64,000 bases of DNA from Tellurirhabdus bombi (GTDB lineage: Bacteria; Bacteroidota; Bacteroidia; Cytophagales; Spirosomataceae). Shown here in pieces: positions 52,134-61,888 of this stretch; the first letter of the stretch is position 1, and every line of letters starts with the position of its first letter. The stretch is taken from contig NZ_CP090557.1 in assembly GCF_021484805.1 (NCBI RefSeq), forward strand, positions 3,174,001 to 3,238,000, given 5' to 3'. Under the pieces are notes generated by a model. That model did no database searches and was not told the DNA's origin. It saw only the letters and a list, made by a program, of their open reading frames with translations. A program made the position numbers and the translations under genes.

Positions 52134-52847
52134 CTATCTCGGTATTTTTGTACGAACAGCTTCTACCGCACTCTTTTTATTATCAAGTTCTGTCTGAGTA
52201 TTGGTTTGCTCCGTTTTATTTGATTCTACATTTTTTTCCAACTGTTCTAATTCTTTTGCATTCTCGTCTAGACGACGAAGTAGGTTTTCTTTCTCCTTTT
52301 TATTTCGTTCTATGTCACGGACAAGCTTTTCGCCCGCACGCGTGCTTTTTTCGTGTTGTTTCTGGGCGTCGTTAAAGCTTTGCTCCGCAGCGCGTAATTC
52401 GTTATTCAGTAAAGTGCGACCTGCGAAATCTTTGACCAATGTTTCGAGTTGATCATATTCTCGGCTTCCTACCGTCACGTAGTTTCCACTTCCCAAATCA
52501 GCGGCCACAAACAGTTTTGCCTTGTCTTTTGACGCGCTTATCCGGCTAGTTAGGTTAACAGGGTTTACCGATAGGGGTTTTATGTCGGCAGCGGGGACTT
52601 TGTAAACACCACCGCGGCTCGTAACGACACGCCCATACGATTTTAGCAGCGTTTCCCATTCGCGCTCGACAAACTTTCCTTCGGCTGGAATATCGATAGT
52701 GATTCCTTTCAAAGACTGCTGCTCAACTTTTTCCGTAGACGAATAAACGGTCTGGCTGTATGCAGTTTGTGTAAGGCAAAAAATAGCGAATAAGTGAACT
52801 GCCGCGAAACGGGAAAAGGACTTGTGGACTGTTTGGTTTCTTTTCAT
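52134..52847 (-). CDS. Exported coiled-coil protein of unknown function
   Basis: A 237-residue protein from ATG 52847. A signal peptide (about 1-31, ending AYSQ) and a globular part (about 35-140) with GITIDIPAEGKFVEREWETL are followed by a coiled coil (about 145-237) rich in E, K, Q and N. The start lies four bases after the stop of the methyltransferase gene, so the two are transcribed together; a longer frame from TTG 52862 would overlap that gene. I do not recognise the family. The coiled coil suggests an oligomer or a partner protein at the cell envelope. Confidence 0.75.
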   Translation of the reverse strand: MKRNQTVHKSFSRFAAVHLFAIFCLTQTAYSQTVYSSTEKVEQQSLKGITIDIPAEGKFVEREWETLLKSYGRVVTSRGGVYKVPAADIKPLSVNPVNLTSRISASKDKAKLFVAADLGSGNYVTVGSREYDQLETLVKDFAGRTLLNNELRAAEQSFNDAQKQHEKSTRAGEKLVRDIERNKKEKENLLRRLDENAKELEQLEKNVESNKTEQTNTQTELDNKKSAVEAVRTKIPR

Positions 52848-52851
52848 GTAT

Positions 52852-54063
52852 TTAGTTAACAAGTTTGTTTGTGATCAATAAACGTTTTGTTCCATCTAAC
52901 AAGGTCGTAGCAAAAATATACGTTTCGCCACCGTCAGTTAGTTCCAGCGTTTTTCGTAAGGCGTCTACCGAATCGGGAAAGTTGCGAATGGTTAAATTCG
53001 CTTTGCGGTCGGGCACCAGCATACGTACCGCTTTACGGTCTGGTTTGCAAGTGCCTATTACTTCAAAAATGCGTCCTGGAAAGCCATCTACAACTTTGTC
53101 CGAGGTGTATAAGTGGCTGTTCGGCGCTATTTTGGTTAATTTAAATCGGTCTGCAATAACCCTGAAAGCGCCTGCTTTCAAAATAGACGAATTGGGTTCA
53201 TACAGGTAACGGTCGGGTGGACCAAAGAGTATATCAACTTGCTTCTCCGCTGAACGAACAAAGCTAAAATGCTCATCAACTGCTTTGCTGCGTAGGTTTA
53301 CAGCCGTCATGAGAACATCATCTGCCGCCTCCTTCGACACCACAAAAAGCACTTCCTTGCACTCATTATCAACGGCAACCACGTGAACGTCGGAGACGCC
53401 CTTGAGGGTTCGCAGGCTGGACTCAATGTCAATCAGGGGCGAGGTTTTAATCAACAGGCGTTGGGCTTTGGCCAGCAGCGTATCATACCAATCCGCAACG
53501 GGGGGCTCGCAGTCTTCAAGTCGAACCACTTTGCCACCACGGCTGTCGCGACGAGCCGGATCAAGGTAAATCCAGTCGGCATAGCCAGCAAAATTTTGTA
53601 GAAAATGCAAGCCATTATCCGAGCGGAATTCTATGCCAGAGGCACCTAAACGGGGAAGGTTATAGGTTGCTAGCTCAGCTAGATTGGCCTGATTTTCAAC
53701 GTAAATTACCTGATCAACTCGTTCCGAAAAGGCAGCCGTATCGACTCCCATACCGCCCGTAAGGTCAATGAGTAGGGTTGGGTTGTCCGGTAGCGGATCA
53801 GATTTGCCCACAAGGGAAGCTTTGTAAAGAGCAGTCCGTTCTGATGAAGCTTGTTCGACGGAGAGAGGAGGCGGAAAGACCAATGCCGGGTTCGCGTACC
53901 AGGCCGGTAGCTTCTGGCGTGCTTTCTGACGCGCCGTAAGCTGAGCCGCAATTTCCCGCATGCGGAGACCAGAATTTGTCTTCTGGCGCAAGAGTAAGGT
54001 TGCCGGATCATCATTCATATGATGTATAATAAACTCTTGCTCCTCAGGAGTCAAAAAAATCAT
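52852..54063 (-). CDS. Class I SAM-dependent methyltransferase with THUMP-like domain (PG_1098-like)
   Basis: A 403-residue protein. Residues 95-195 contain the SAM motif LLIDLTGGMGVDTAAFS and the acidic YVENQ, and DWIYLDPARRD in the methyltransferase position. The C-terminal part (about 250-403) matches the ferredoxin/THUMP-like domain found in Porphyromonas PG_1098. The substrate is not known; THUMP-like domains suggest an RNA. The next gene starts four bases after the stop, giving a two-gene operon with the coiled-coil protein. It is divergent from sulP. Confidence 0.85.
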   Translation of the reverse strand: MIFLTPEEQEFIIHHMNDDPATLLLRQKTNSGLRMREIAAQLTARQKARQKLPAWYANPALVFPPPLSVEQASSERTALYKASLVGKSDPLPDNPTLLIDLTGGMGVDTAAFSERVDQVIYVENQANLAELATYNLPRLGASGIEFRSDNGLHFLQNFAGYADWIYLDPARRDSRGGKVVRLEDCEPPVADWYDTLLAKAQRLLIKTSPLIDIESSLRTLKGVSDVHVVAVDNECKEVLFVVSKEAADDVLMTAVNLRSKAVDEHFSFVRSAEKQVDILFGPPDRYLYEPNSSILKAGAFRVIADRFKLTKIAPNSHLYTSDKVVDGFPGRIFEVIGTCKPDRKAVRMLVPDRKANLTIRNFPDSVDALRKTLELTDGGETYIFATTLLDGTKRLLITNKLVN

Positions 54064-54192
54064 GATAAAATTAAATACTGATAAAGATTAAAAAATGATT
54101 AGGATTACCTTTGTAGGGGTAGCTGGTCAAATAAAACGCGTCCAGAAACCTAACAAAATTAATAACGTATAAGCAACTCAATTGATAGATGT

Positions 54193-55806
54193 ATGAATAT
54201 CTTAAAACCGCTTAAGTCACTTGCCCACTATAAGGCAGCTGACTTCCGAAGCGATCTACCAGCTGGGCTATCGGTTTTTCTGGTAGCGCTTCCGCTTTGC
54301 CTGGGCATTGCGTTGGCTTCTGGAGCGCCTCTTTTTTCAGGTTTGGTAGCAGGCATGATTGGGGGAATCATTATCGGATTGTTGTCTGGATCGGACGTGA
54401 GCGTCAGTGGTCCGGCGGCGGGTCTGGCGGTCATTGTGGCCGACAATATCAAAGAACTGGGGTCATTTGAGAGCTTTTTAGCCGCTGTGGTCATCGCCGG
54501 TTTTATTCAGTTTGTGCTGGGTATTGTACGGGCGGGCAAGTTCAGTGGTTATTTCCCGGACAGTGTTATCAAAGGCATGCTGGTAGCCATTGGATTGGTG
54601 ATTGTTTTAAAGCAGATTCCCCACGCCCTGGGCCGGGATAATGACTACGAAGGTGAATTTGAGTTTCAGCAGTTGGCCGATGGCGAAAATACACTCTCCG
54701 AGATATACCGGGCGGTGGTAACATTTAGCCCCGGCGCGGTGGTCATCAGTTTGGTTTCGTTTGCCATCCTTATTTCTTGGGAAAAGCTCACGGGGCGGGG
54801 CTTCAATTTTGTTCGCCTGTTACCTGGCGCCTTGCTGGCCGTATTTGCCGGAACCATTCTGAACGAGTTATTCCTGGCCTTCATGCCAAACTGGTATCTG
54901 GGCGATTCGGCACACCAGCACATGGTGCAGATTCCGCAGATTAAGGCCGGCGAAAGCTTTTTCTCGATCTTTGATTTTCCAGATTTTAGCGCACTAAATA
55001 ACCTTCAGGTCTATAAAACGGCCGGAACCATTGCCATCGTTGCCAGTCTGGAAACGCTCCTGAACCTGGAGGCTTCGGACCGCCTGGACCCGCAGCGGCG
55101 AGTGTCGTCGCCCGATCAGGAAATGGTCGCGCAGGGAATTGGCAACATCGTTTCTGGGCTTGTCGGTGGATTACCCGTCACGTCGGTGGTTGTGCGGTCA
55201 TCCGCAAATGTATACGGCGGCTCCAGAACGCGTATGTCGGCAGTTATTCACGGCATTTTGCTCATGCTGGCCGTATTTCTGACAGCTCCATTTCTGAACC
55301 GGATTCCGTTGTCCTGTCTGGCCGCTGTTCTGATTATGGTCGGTTACAAACTCGCCAAACCTAAAATATTTGTAGCCACTTACAAGCAAGGGATGAATCA
55401 GTTCATTCCGTTCGTTGTCACCGTTTTAGGGATTGTCTTTACCGATCTGTTGATTGGGATCGGAATTGGTTTGGTCGTTGGAATCCTTTTTGTGCTGTAT
55501 ACGAACTTTCAAATGGCCTTCCGCGTCATCCGCGATGGAAATCACGTATTGATCAAGTTTCAGAAAGACGTCTATTTTATCAATAAACCGCAGCTTAAAG
55601 AAGAATTGCGGCAGTTACAACCCGGCGATCAGGTTTTGATTGATGGCACGAATGCCACCTTTATCGACAATGACATTTACACCATGCTCCAGGAGTTTCA
55701 GGAAACAGCTGATTCAATGAATATTAGCTACGAACTGAAAAACGTAACGCTGGAGAAACGAAGAATTCGCAATTACGCAAAAGTACGGGCGGCCATCGCC
55801 CAGTGA
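54193..55806 (+). CDS. SulP-family anion transporter with STAS domain
   Basis: A 537-residue protein with 12-14 helices in the SLC26/SulP fold; the N-terminal SGPAAGLAVIVADNIKELG is the conserved substrate-site region. A short C-terminal STAS domain (about 450-530) contains QVLIDGTNATFIDNDIYTML. The family carries sulfate, bicarbonate or chloride. The FSALNNLQVYKTAGTIAIVA region is seen in Bacteroidota and cyanobacterial bicarbonate-type members, but the substrate is uncertain. It is divergent from the methyltransferase gene, with a spacer of about 130 bases, and is followed by a terminator. Confidence 0.88.
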   Translation: MNILKPLKSLAHYKAADFRSDLPAGLSVFLVALPLCLGIALASGAPLFSGLVAGMIGGIIIGLLSGSDVSVSGPAAGLAVIVADNIKELGSFESFLAAVVIAGFIQFVLGIVRAGKFSGYFPDSVIKGMLVAIGLVIVLKQIPHALGRDNDYEGEFEFQQLADGENTLSEIYRAVVTFSPGAVVISLVSFAILISWEKLTGRGFNFVRLLPGALLAVFAGTILNELFLAFMPNWYLGDSAHQHMVQIPQIKAGESFFSIFDFPDFSALNNLQVYKTAGTIAIVASLETLLNLEASDRLDPQRRVSSPDQEMVAQGIGNIVSGLVGGLPVTSVVVRSSANVYGGSRTRMSAVIHGILLMLAVFLTAPFLNRIPLSCLAAVLIMVGYKLAKPKIFVATYKQGMNQFIPFVVTVLGIVFTDLLIGIGIGLVVGILFVLYTNFQMAFRVIRDGNHVLIKFQKDVYFINKPQLKEELRQLQPGDQVLIDGTNATFIDNDIYTMLQEFQETADSMNISYELKNVTLEKRRIRNYAKVRAAIAQ

Positions 55807-55826
55807 TCTTTCGGGGGTGGACCAGT

Positions 55827-55866
55827 AAAAAAAGCTGTTTGGAAAGCCAGACAGCTTTTTGTTTTT
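55827..55866 (+). terminator. Terminator after sulP-like gene
   Basis: GCTGTTTGG and CCAGACAGC (about 55834-55842 and 55847-55855) pair with one G-U, flanked by A-runs and followed by TTTTTGTTTTT. Confidence 0.85.
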
Positions 55867-55986
55867 CCAAGCACTGGATAGTATAATAAAAGAAATATAT
55901 CCTTTCATAATCGCTGGATTTCCTATATTTACTTAGGAACGATAGCACCCTAAGTTTCTCCTAAAACCCTCACGCTTTTAAATTTC

Positions 55987-57558
55987 ATGATTTCTGAATC
56001 AACCAAGCAGAAGGTTGCTGACAAGCGAACCCTCTTCAGTGTCATTTCAGCCTCGTCGGTAGGGACGCTGATTGAGTGGTACGATTTTTACATTTTCGGC
56101 TCGCTGGCAACCATACTTTCCACCAAATTTTTTCCAGAAGGCAACCCGACGGCGGCGTTTCTTTCAACCTTGGCAACCTTTGCGGCGGGCTTTGTGGTAC
56201 GGCCTTTCGGGGCTTTGTTTTTTGGGCGTTTGGGAGATCTGATTGGCCGGAAATATACGTTTATGGTCACCTTGCTACTGATGGGTGGAGCCACGTTTGC
56301 CATCGGGCTGGTGCCGGGCTATGAAACCATCGGCTTTCTGGCTCCTTTGCTGGTGTTGGTGCTGCGCCTGCTGCAAGGACTGGCGCTGGGCGGTGAATAC
56401 GGCGGAGCGGCCACCTACGTGGCCGAACACGCGCCCAGCCACCAGCGAGGCTTCTGGACATCCTGGATTCAGACGACCGCCACGGTCGGCTTATTCGTGT
56501 CGCTGCTGGTGATTATGCTTACCCGTCTGGCCGTGTCAAAAGAGGCGTTCGATGATTGGGGCTGGCGCGTTCCGTTCTGGGCGTCAATTATTATGATAGC
56601 GATTTCGTACGTGATTCGGAGGAACATGCACGAGTCGCCGCTGTTTGCGAAAGCAAAAGCAGAGGGTAACACATCGACCAACCCGCTGAAAGAAAGTTTC
56701 GGTAACAAATACAATTTCAAATTCGTACTGCTGGCTCTTTTTGGAGCCACGATGGGGCAGGGGGTTGTCTGGTATACTGGTCAGTTCTACGCCATGAGTT
56801 TTATCGAAAAAATATGCAATGTCGATAAGATGCAGTCGGATGGGCTGATGACAATTGCTTTGCTGCTGGGAACGCCTTTTTTTGTGCTATTCGGCTGGTT
56901 GTCTGATAAAATTGGTCGGAAAGGAATTATGCTGACCGGGATGCTTATCGCCATTCTGTCTTACCGGCCCATCTACGAAAAGATGTACCAGACGACTAAT
57001 CTAACCGCAAAAACCGAACTAACGCCTAATACAACCATCCAGACCCTAAGCACGCCCGACGAAAAAAATCCGGGCACGTTGATAACAACAACCACAACAA
57101 ACCGGGAATACACCGACGGAACGAAAGTAGTCGAAACTGCTAAAATCAAAGCGGGGTCGGCAACGCCGACGGGCGTGAAAAAAACAATCACGCTGAACAG
57201 CAGAGACAAATGGACGCTGATCTGGCTGGTGTTTTTACAGGTGTTGTTCGTCACGATGGTGTACGGACCCATTGCGGCGTTTCTGGTGGAAATGTTCCCA
57301 ACCCGCATTCGGTATACGTCCATGTCATTGCCCTACCACATTGGGAATGGTGTTTTTGGGGGGTTGTTGCCCGCCGTCGCCACGTATCTCGCTACCAAAG
57401 CCAATGATGCAAACGGAGTGGCCATCAAGGCGGGAGCGGCACTGCCTTATAAGGCGCCTTATCTGGAAGGGTTGTGGTATCCCATTGTGGTAGCGGGCGT
57501 CTGCTTCGTGATCGGGCTGGTTTACATCAATGGAAAAGATACGCAGGTAGACGATTAA
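55987..57558 (+). CDS. MFS transporter, metabolite:H+ symporter (MHS) family
   Basis: A 523-residue, 12-helix transporter. The N-terminal EWYDFYIFGSLA and the loop GRLGDLIGRKYTFM are the MHS signatures (relatives: ProP, ShiA, KgtP). Between helices 8 and 9 (about 325-405) lies an insert of about 75 residues rich in Thr, Asn and Lys, longer than in enteric relatives. The substrate is unknown; acetate, dicarboxylates or shikimate are all possible. The 74-residue membrane protein that follows and acetyl-CoA synthetase downstream suggest an organic acid. Confidence 0.88.
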   Translation: MISESTKQKVADKRTLFSVISASSVGTLIEWYDFYIFGSLATILSTKFFPEGNPTAAFLSTLATFAAGFVVRPFGALFFGRLGDLIGRKYTFMVTLLLMGGATFAIGLVPGYETIGFLAPLLVLVLRLLQGLALGGEYGGAATYVAEHAPSHQRGFWTSWIQTTATVGLFVSLLVIMLTRLAVSKEAFDDWGWRVPFWASIIMIAISYVIRRNMHESPLFAKAKAEGNTSTNPLKESFGNKYNFKFVLLALFGATMGQGVVWYTGQFYAMSFIEKICNVDKMQSDGLMTIALLLGTPFFVLFGWLSDKIGRKGIMLTGMLIAILSYRPIYEKMYQTTNLTAKTELTPNTTIQTLSTPDEKNPGTLITTTTTNREYTDGTKVVETAKIKAGSATPTGVKKTITLNSRDKWTLIWLVFLQVLFVTMVYGPIAAFLVEMFPTRIRYTSMSLPYHIGNGVFGGLLPAVATYLATKANDANGVAIKAGAALPYKAPYLEGLWYPIVVAGVCFVIGLVYINGKDTQVDD

Positions 57559-57596
57559 TTCTGAATTATTAATTAAGACAATAGTCTGCGAAACAG

Positions 57597-57821
57597 ATGA
57601 ATACAATTAAACGAATATTGGGCGCTGCCTGGTTGTTCATTGCCGCTCTGGCTGGTTATTTCGGAATTGTGCATTTTGGCTTACCTAAATTGGCTTCTGG
57701 TAACCAGGAGGATTTGGTGTTTGGAATCATTATTCTCTTTATCCTGATGCCAATTATTGTAGGTGGGTTAGTAACATTTGGCTATTACGCGCTAAAAGGC
57801 GAGTATGATCTGAAGTCGTGA
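57597..57821 (+). CDS. Small two-helix membrane protein (DUF6814-like)
   Basis: A 74-residue protein with two helices (about 5-25 and 40-65), a short loop with acidic and Asn residues, and a Lys/Glu-rich tail. It resembles the small Bacteroidota family that I recall as DUF6814; that name is from memory and not checked. It begins 38 bases after the transporter stop, and such small proteins are often found beside MHS transporters, so it may be an accessory subunit. Confidence 0.6.
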   Translation: MNTIKRILGAAWLFIAALAGYFGIVHFGLPKLASGNQEDLVFGIIILFILMPIIVGGLVTFGYYALKGEYDLKS

Positions 57822-57859
57822 GGACGTTATTTGATAAATAGCTATTTTTGGCGATTTCG

Positions 57860-57892
57860 TTGAAGACTTTCCAGAAGAGCTTTTTACCTTTA
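57860..57892 (+). promoter_or_regulatory. Possible promoter for acs
   Basis: TTG at 57860-57862, a 22-base spacer and TACCTTTA at 57885-57892 (last base off consensus), 34 bases before ATG 57926. Confidence 0.35.
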
Positions 57893-57925
57893 ATGCATAT
57901 TATTGCACATACAGTCCGTTAACCC

Positions 57926-59833
57926 ATGAAAATCCAAACCTTTGACCAATATCAGGAGGCCTATCGCCAGAGCGTTGAAGATCCAGAAAACTTTTGGGCC
58001 GAGATCGCGCAGGAGTTCCAGTGGCGAAAGCCGTGGAAACGCGTTTTACAGTGGAATTTCGACGAACCAAGCATTAAATGGTTTGAAGGCGGCAAGCTAA
58101 ATATCACCGAAAATTGCCTTGATCGGCACCTGAAAGACCGCGCTGATCAGCCCGCTATTATCTGGGAACCCAACGACCCGAGCGAACCGACTGTTACGCT
58201 GACGTATCAGATGCTCTACGATCAGGTTTGCCGCTTTGCCAACGTGCTGAAACGCAACGGAGCTAAAAAAGGCGACCGGATTTGTATTTATATGCCGATG
58301 GTGCCCGAACTGGCCGTGGCCGTGTTGGCGTGCGCCCGCATCGGAGCGATTCACTCAGTGGTGTTTGGTGGGTTTTCAGCGCGTTCCATTGCAGACCGGA
58401 TCAATGATGCCGAGTGTTCAATCGTTGTTACGTCGGATGGGGCTGTGCGGGGCAACAAAGTCATTCCGATGAAAGACACGGTAGACGACGCCCTGATTGC
58501 CTGTCCGTCCGTGAAGCGCGTGATTGTGTTGACGCAAACGCGCTCAGCGGTGTCGATGATCAAAGGACGCGACGTGTGGTGGGAAACCGAAATGAAGCAG
58601 GTTACCAGCGAATGTCCCGCCGAAGAAATGGACGCGGAGGACATGCTGTTTATCCTGTATACATCCGGCTCAACCGGCAAACCCAAAGGCGTAGTGCACA
58701 CCTGCGGGGGGTACATGGTCTTTACGGCTTATACGTTCCAGAATGTTTTCCAGTACGAACTGGGGGACGTGCATTTCTGTACGGCCGATATTGGCTGGAT
58801 CACAGGCCACAGTTACATCGTTTACGGACCTTTGGCCAACGGCGCGACCACGCTGCTGTTCGAAGGGGTTCCAACCTGGCCAGACGCGGGGCGTTTCTGG
58901 GACATTGTTGATAAGCACAAAGTAAATATTCTGTATACGGCCCCGACCGCCATTCGCTCGCTGATGAGCTTTGGAACGGAGCCGGTGGAAGGAAAAGATT
59001 TAAGCAGTCTGAAAGTGTTAGGCTCGGTGGGTGAACCGATTAACGAAGAAGCCTGGCACTGGTACGACGACAACATTGGCAAAAATCGCTGCCCGATTGT
59101 CGATACCTGGTGGCAAACCGAAACCGGCGGTATTCTGATTTCGCCAATTGCGGGCATTACTAAAACCAAACCAACCTACGCGACGCTACCGCTGCCGGGC
59201 GTGCAACCCATTCTGGTCGATGAAAACGGCGTCGAAATTGAAGGCAATGGCGTCAGTGGTAACCTATGCATGAAATTTCCGTGGCCGGGCATCCTACGCA
59301 CGACCTACGGCGACCACGAACGGTGCCGCCAGACCTATTTCAGTACCTACAAAGGGCTGTATTTCACCGGCGATGGCTGCCTCCGCGATGAGGATGGCTA
59401 CTATCGGATTACGGGCCGCGTCGATGATGTCCTGAACGTATCGGGTCACCGGATTGGAACGGCTGAAGTCGAAAACGCCATTAACATGCACACGGGCGTC
59501 GTGGAAAGCGCCGTGGTGGGTTATCCGCACGACATCAAAGGCCAGGGAATTTACGCCTATGTGATTACGGAAAGTGATACCGCGCACGAAGAAGACCTGA
59601 TTCGTCGGGATATTCTGGCCACCGTCAGCCGCATCATCGGGCCAATTGCAAAACCGGATAAGATTCAATTTGTGCGAGGCTTACCCAAAACGCGTTCGGG
59701 GAAAATCATGCGCCGGATTTTGCGTAAAATTGCCGAGGGAGACACCAAAAACCTGGGCGATACCTCAACGCTGCTCGACCCGAATGTGGTGGAGGATATC
59801 AAACAAGGCGTCCTGATTGAAGCAAAAGCCTGA
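57926..59833 (+). CDS. acs: Acetyl-CoA synthetase
   Basis: A 635-residue AMP-forming synthetase that makes acetyl-CoA from acetate, ATP and CoA. Motifs: [15 protein letters not shown] (phosphate loop), [30 protein letters not shown] and, near the C-terminus, [11 protein letters not shown] with the acetylatable Lys593. The N-terminal [20 protein letters not shown] is typical of Acs rather than propionyl-CoA ligases. It is transcribed alone, after the MHS transporter and its small partner, and ends in a strong terminator. Confidence 0.96.
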   Translation: MKIQTFDQYQEAYRQSVEDPENFWAEIAQEFQWRKPWKRVLQWNFDEPSIKWFEGGKLNITENCLDRHLKDRADQPAIIWEPNDPSEPTVTLTYQMLYDQVCRFANVLKRNGAKKGDRICIYMPMVPELAVAVLACARIGAIHSVVFGGFSARSIADRINDAECSIVVTSDGAVRGNKVIPMKDTVDDALIACPSVKRVIVLTQTRSAVSMIKGRDVWWETEMKQVTSECPAEEMDAEDMLFILYTSGSTGKPKGVVHTCGGYMVFTAYTFQNVFQYELGDVHFCTADIGWITGHSYIVYGPLANGATTLLFEGVPTWPDAGRFWDIVDKHKVNILYTAPTAIRSLMSFGTEPVEGKDLSSLKVLGSVGEPINEEAWHWYDDNIGKNRCPIVDTWWQTETGGILISPIAGITKTKPTYATLPLPGVQPILVDENGVEIEGNGVSGNLCMKFPWPGILRTTYGDHERCRQTYFSTYKGLYFTGDGCLRDEDGYYRITGRVDDVLNVSGHRIGTAEVENAINMHTGVVESAVVGYPHDIKGQGIYAYVITESDTAHEEDLIRRDILATVSRIIGPIAKPDKIQFVRGLPKTRSGKIMRRILRKIAEGDTKNLGDTSTLLDPNVVEDIKQGVLIEAKA

Positions 59834-59857
59834 TCTAATCTTCTGATACTGGCAAAG

Positions 59858-59888
59858 AACGCCGAACGAGATCGTTCGGCGTTTTTTA
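59858..59888 (+). terminator. Terminator after acs
   Basis: AACGCCGAACGA (59858-59869) and TCGTTCGGCGTT (59872-59883) form a perfect 12-bp stem with a GA loop; a run of T follows. Confidence 0.92.
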
Positions 59889-59963
59889 TTTCCGGTTATC
59901 CTGTAATATTTCTACTGCTTGCGCGACTAATAGTCTGAAATTCAACATTAAGGTATCGCCGTG

Positions 59964-60452
59964 ATGGAAAAAGAGTTTATCAGCCTGTTAAATCGGCACC
60001 CGGGCATTTTGTACAAAGTCTGTTCGCTGTACTGCAAGGATGACGAAGATCGAAAAGACCTTTTTCAGGAAATGGTGCTTCAGCTCTGGAAAGCATTTCC
60101 GGCCTTCCGGGAAGAAGCAATGGCTACAACCTGGATGTACCGAATTGCCTTGAACACGGCGATTTCCAATTACCGGAAGCAGACCCGGAAACCCCTCCCA
60201 TTGCCACTTTCGGAAGGAATTTTTCAGATTCCGGACTTGCAGGATACCGTGGCGCACGAAGATTCCCGGCGGTTATACGCCGCCATTGAGCAGCTGTCGC
60301 CCGTCGAAAAGGCCGTTATTACGCTGTATCTGGATGATCACAACTATGAGGAAATGGCGGCTATTCTGGGCATTTCCAAATCCAATGTGGGGGTGAAACT
60401 GAACCGCATCAAAGCAAAACTGGAAAAATTAATCAAAACAATAACCCTGTAA
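59964..60452 (+). CDS. RNA polymerase sigma factor, ECF-like
   Basis: A 162-residue protein from ATG 59964 (GTG 59961 just before is the alternative). Region 2 carries DRKDLFQEMVLQLWKAFPAF and region 4 carries LDDHNYEEMAAILGISKSNVGVKLNRIKAKL. It is followed 13 bases later by a small membrane protein that begins MELDELKASW, the usual partner in Bacteroidota. Activity is probably set by that protein rather than by a classical zinc anti-sigma factor. Target genes cannot be told. Confidence 0.9.
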   Translation: MEKEFISLLNRHPGILYKVCSLYCKDDEDRKDLFQEMVLQLWKAFPAFREEAMATTWMYRIALNTAISNYRKQTRKPLPLPLSEGIFQIPDLQDTVAHEDSRRLYAAIEQLSPVEKAVITLYLDDHNYEEMAAILGISKSNVGVKLNRIKAKLEKLIKTITL

Positions 60453-60465
60453 ACAGTAAACGATA

Positions 60466-61092
60466 ATGGAACTGGATGAATTGAAAGCAAGCTGGAGAGT
60501 ATACGACGAAAAAATCAGTCGGCAGCAGCAGTTAAATGAGCAAATGTTTCTTTCGATGATTAAGGATCGTTCGAAAAGTAACCTGGCAAAAATGGGGCAG
60601 AAGATCAGGCTGGCCGGTACAATCATGGTAGGAACCATCCTTTTCTTTACCGCGGCTATCTTGGGCAATCCCTTTGATTTTACAAATTGGTATTCGTACG
60701 TACCGATGGTTTTGTATCTCGTACTGGGGCTTTTTGCGTTGGTGATTATAGTGAAAGAGCACCGCCAGTTGAATCAGGTTAATTTGAGTCGGGAAAACTT
60801 GCGCGACAGTCTCGCCAAAGTAATTCAATCGCACGAGCAGACGCAAAGGATACTCGGCAAGGTTTGGTTACTGTTTATGGTAGCTGGTTTTTTACTGGGT
60901 GTTGCGCTGGTAAGCCGGAATTTTGATGCTTACGGAATGGCAAAGACGGTAACTTTTTTGGGCCTTCAGGTTGGAATTATTCTGGTACTCTATGGGTTAG
61001 CAAAATGGGTTTTTCGCGCCTTCGAAGACCCACAGGCGGAAGCCTTGAAAGAAAGCCTAAAAGAGTTAGATCAGCTGAAACAGTTATTATAA
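60466..61092 (+). CDS. Membrane partner of the upstream sigma factor (putative anti-sigma)
   Basis: A 208-residue protein with a cytoplasmic N-terminus (MELDELKASWRVYDEKISRQ, helical) and four membrane helices (about 48-68, 75-97, 130-152 and 158-182). The N-terminal helix has the D-E-L-K-x-x-W pattern repeatedly seen after Bacteroidota sigma genes. Role as an anti-sigma factor is inferred from position; no catalytic or zinc motif is visible. It lies in one operon with the sigma gene, with the SRAP gene following 18 bases later. Confidence 0.75.
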   Translation: MELDELKASWRVYDEKISRQQQLNEQMFLSMIKDRSKSNLAKMGQKIRLAGTIMVGTILFFTAAILGNPFDFTNWYSYVPMVLYLVLGLFALVIIVKEHRQLNQVNLSRENLRDSLAKVIQSHEQTQRILGKVWLLFMVAGFLLGVALVSRNFDAYGMAKTVTFLGLQVGIILVLYGLAKWVFRAFEDPQAEALKESLKELDQLKQLL

Positions 61093-61110
61093 GCACCTGG
61101 TTATAAGAGT

Positions 61111-61854
61111 ATGTGCTACCATAAGTCACTCAACGTCAACGCCGCCAAGCTCGAAGAGCGGTATGACGCATCGTTTCCGCAAAAGGCAGATTACCAGCCT
61201 ATTTATCACGCTGCGGGTTTCCAGTTTCCCGCCTGGCCCATTGTGACCCGGCAGGAACCGGGCAAGTTACAGCTGGTACGCTGGGGGTTGGTGCCGCGCT
61301 GGGTTAAAAGCAGCAGTGATGCCGACGAAATTCGCGCTCGCACCCTGAATGCAAAGGCGGAGACGCTGTTTGAAAAGCCCTCGTTTCGGCAAAGCATTTC
61401 GGCGGGGCGACGGTGCCTGATTCCGGTTACTGGCTTTTTTGAATGGTATACGCAGGGTAAGAAAAAATACCCGTTCTTCATCCAAACCAAAGACCAGCCT
61501 ATTTTCTCAATCGCCGGAATTTGGGACGAGTGGGCCGATCCAGAAACGGGTGAAGTGACACCGACTTACAGTCTGCTAACAACCGAAGCCAACGATTTAT
61601 TGGCCAACATTCATAATACGAAAAAACGGATGCCGGTCCTGCTGACGCCCGAAGCCGAACACGCTTGGTTGCACGAAGACCTGAACCAACAGGAGGTACT
61701 GGATTTGACCGCAAATCTTTACCCCGACAAAAAAATGCATAGCTACAGCATCAGCAAGCGCATTACGTCCCGCACAGAGCCATCCGACGCTCCCGAAGTT
61801 CTGGAAACCTTTACCTATCCAGAACTAGAAAGTAAAAAAGAACTTTTTGCGTAG
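61111..61854 (+). CDS. SOS response-associated peptidase (SRAP, YedK/HMCES family)
   Basis: A 247-residue enzyme that crosslinks covalently to abasic sites in single-stranded DNA. Cys2 (MCYHKS) is the catalytic residue; ARTLNAKAETL (Asn), GFFEWY (Glu) and ANIHNTKKRMPVLL (His) complete the active site. The IHNTKKRMP form with extra residues before RMP is usual in Bacteroidota. It protects replication forks from breaks. It follows the sigma/anti-sigma pair at 18 bases, so sigma-dependent induction under DNA stress is possible but unproven. Confidence 0.92.
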   Translation: MCYHKSLNVNAAKLEERYDASFPQKADYQPIYHAAGFQFPAWPIVTRQEPGKLQLVRWGLVPRWVKSSSDADEIRARTLNAKAETLFEKPSFRQSISAGRRCLIPVTGFFEWYTQGKKKYPFFIQTKDQPIFSIAGIWDEWADPETGEVTPTYSLLTTEANDLLANIHNTKKRMPVLLTPEAEHAWLHEDLNQQEVLDLTANLYPDKKMHSYSISKRITSRTEPSDAPEVLETFTYPELESKKELFA

Positions 61855-61888
61855 TATTTTAAGAACGATGTACTACTCGTAAGGTGGT

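Noticed and set aside
52067-52375. Plus-strand frame opposite the coiled-coil gene
   Set aside because: It is mostly antisense to the coiled-coil region. The minus-strand product has a signal peptide and heptad pattern.
56950-57210. Frameshift suspected in the MHS transporter loop
   Set aside because: The Thr/Asn-rich insert stays in frame and the transmembrane pattern resumes normally, so it is a loop insertion, not damage.
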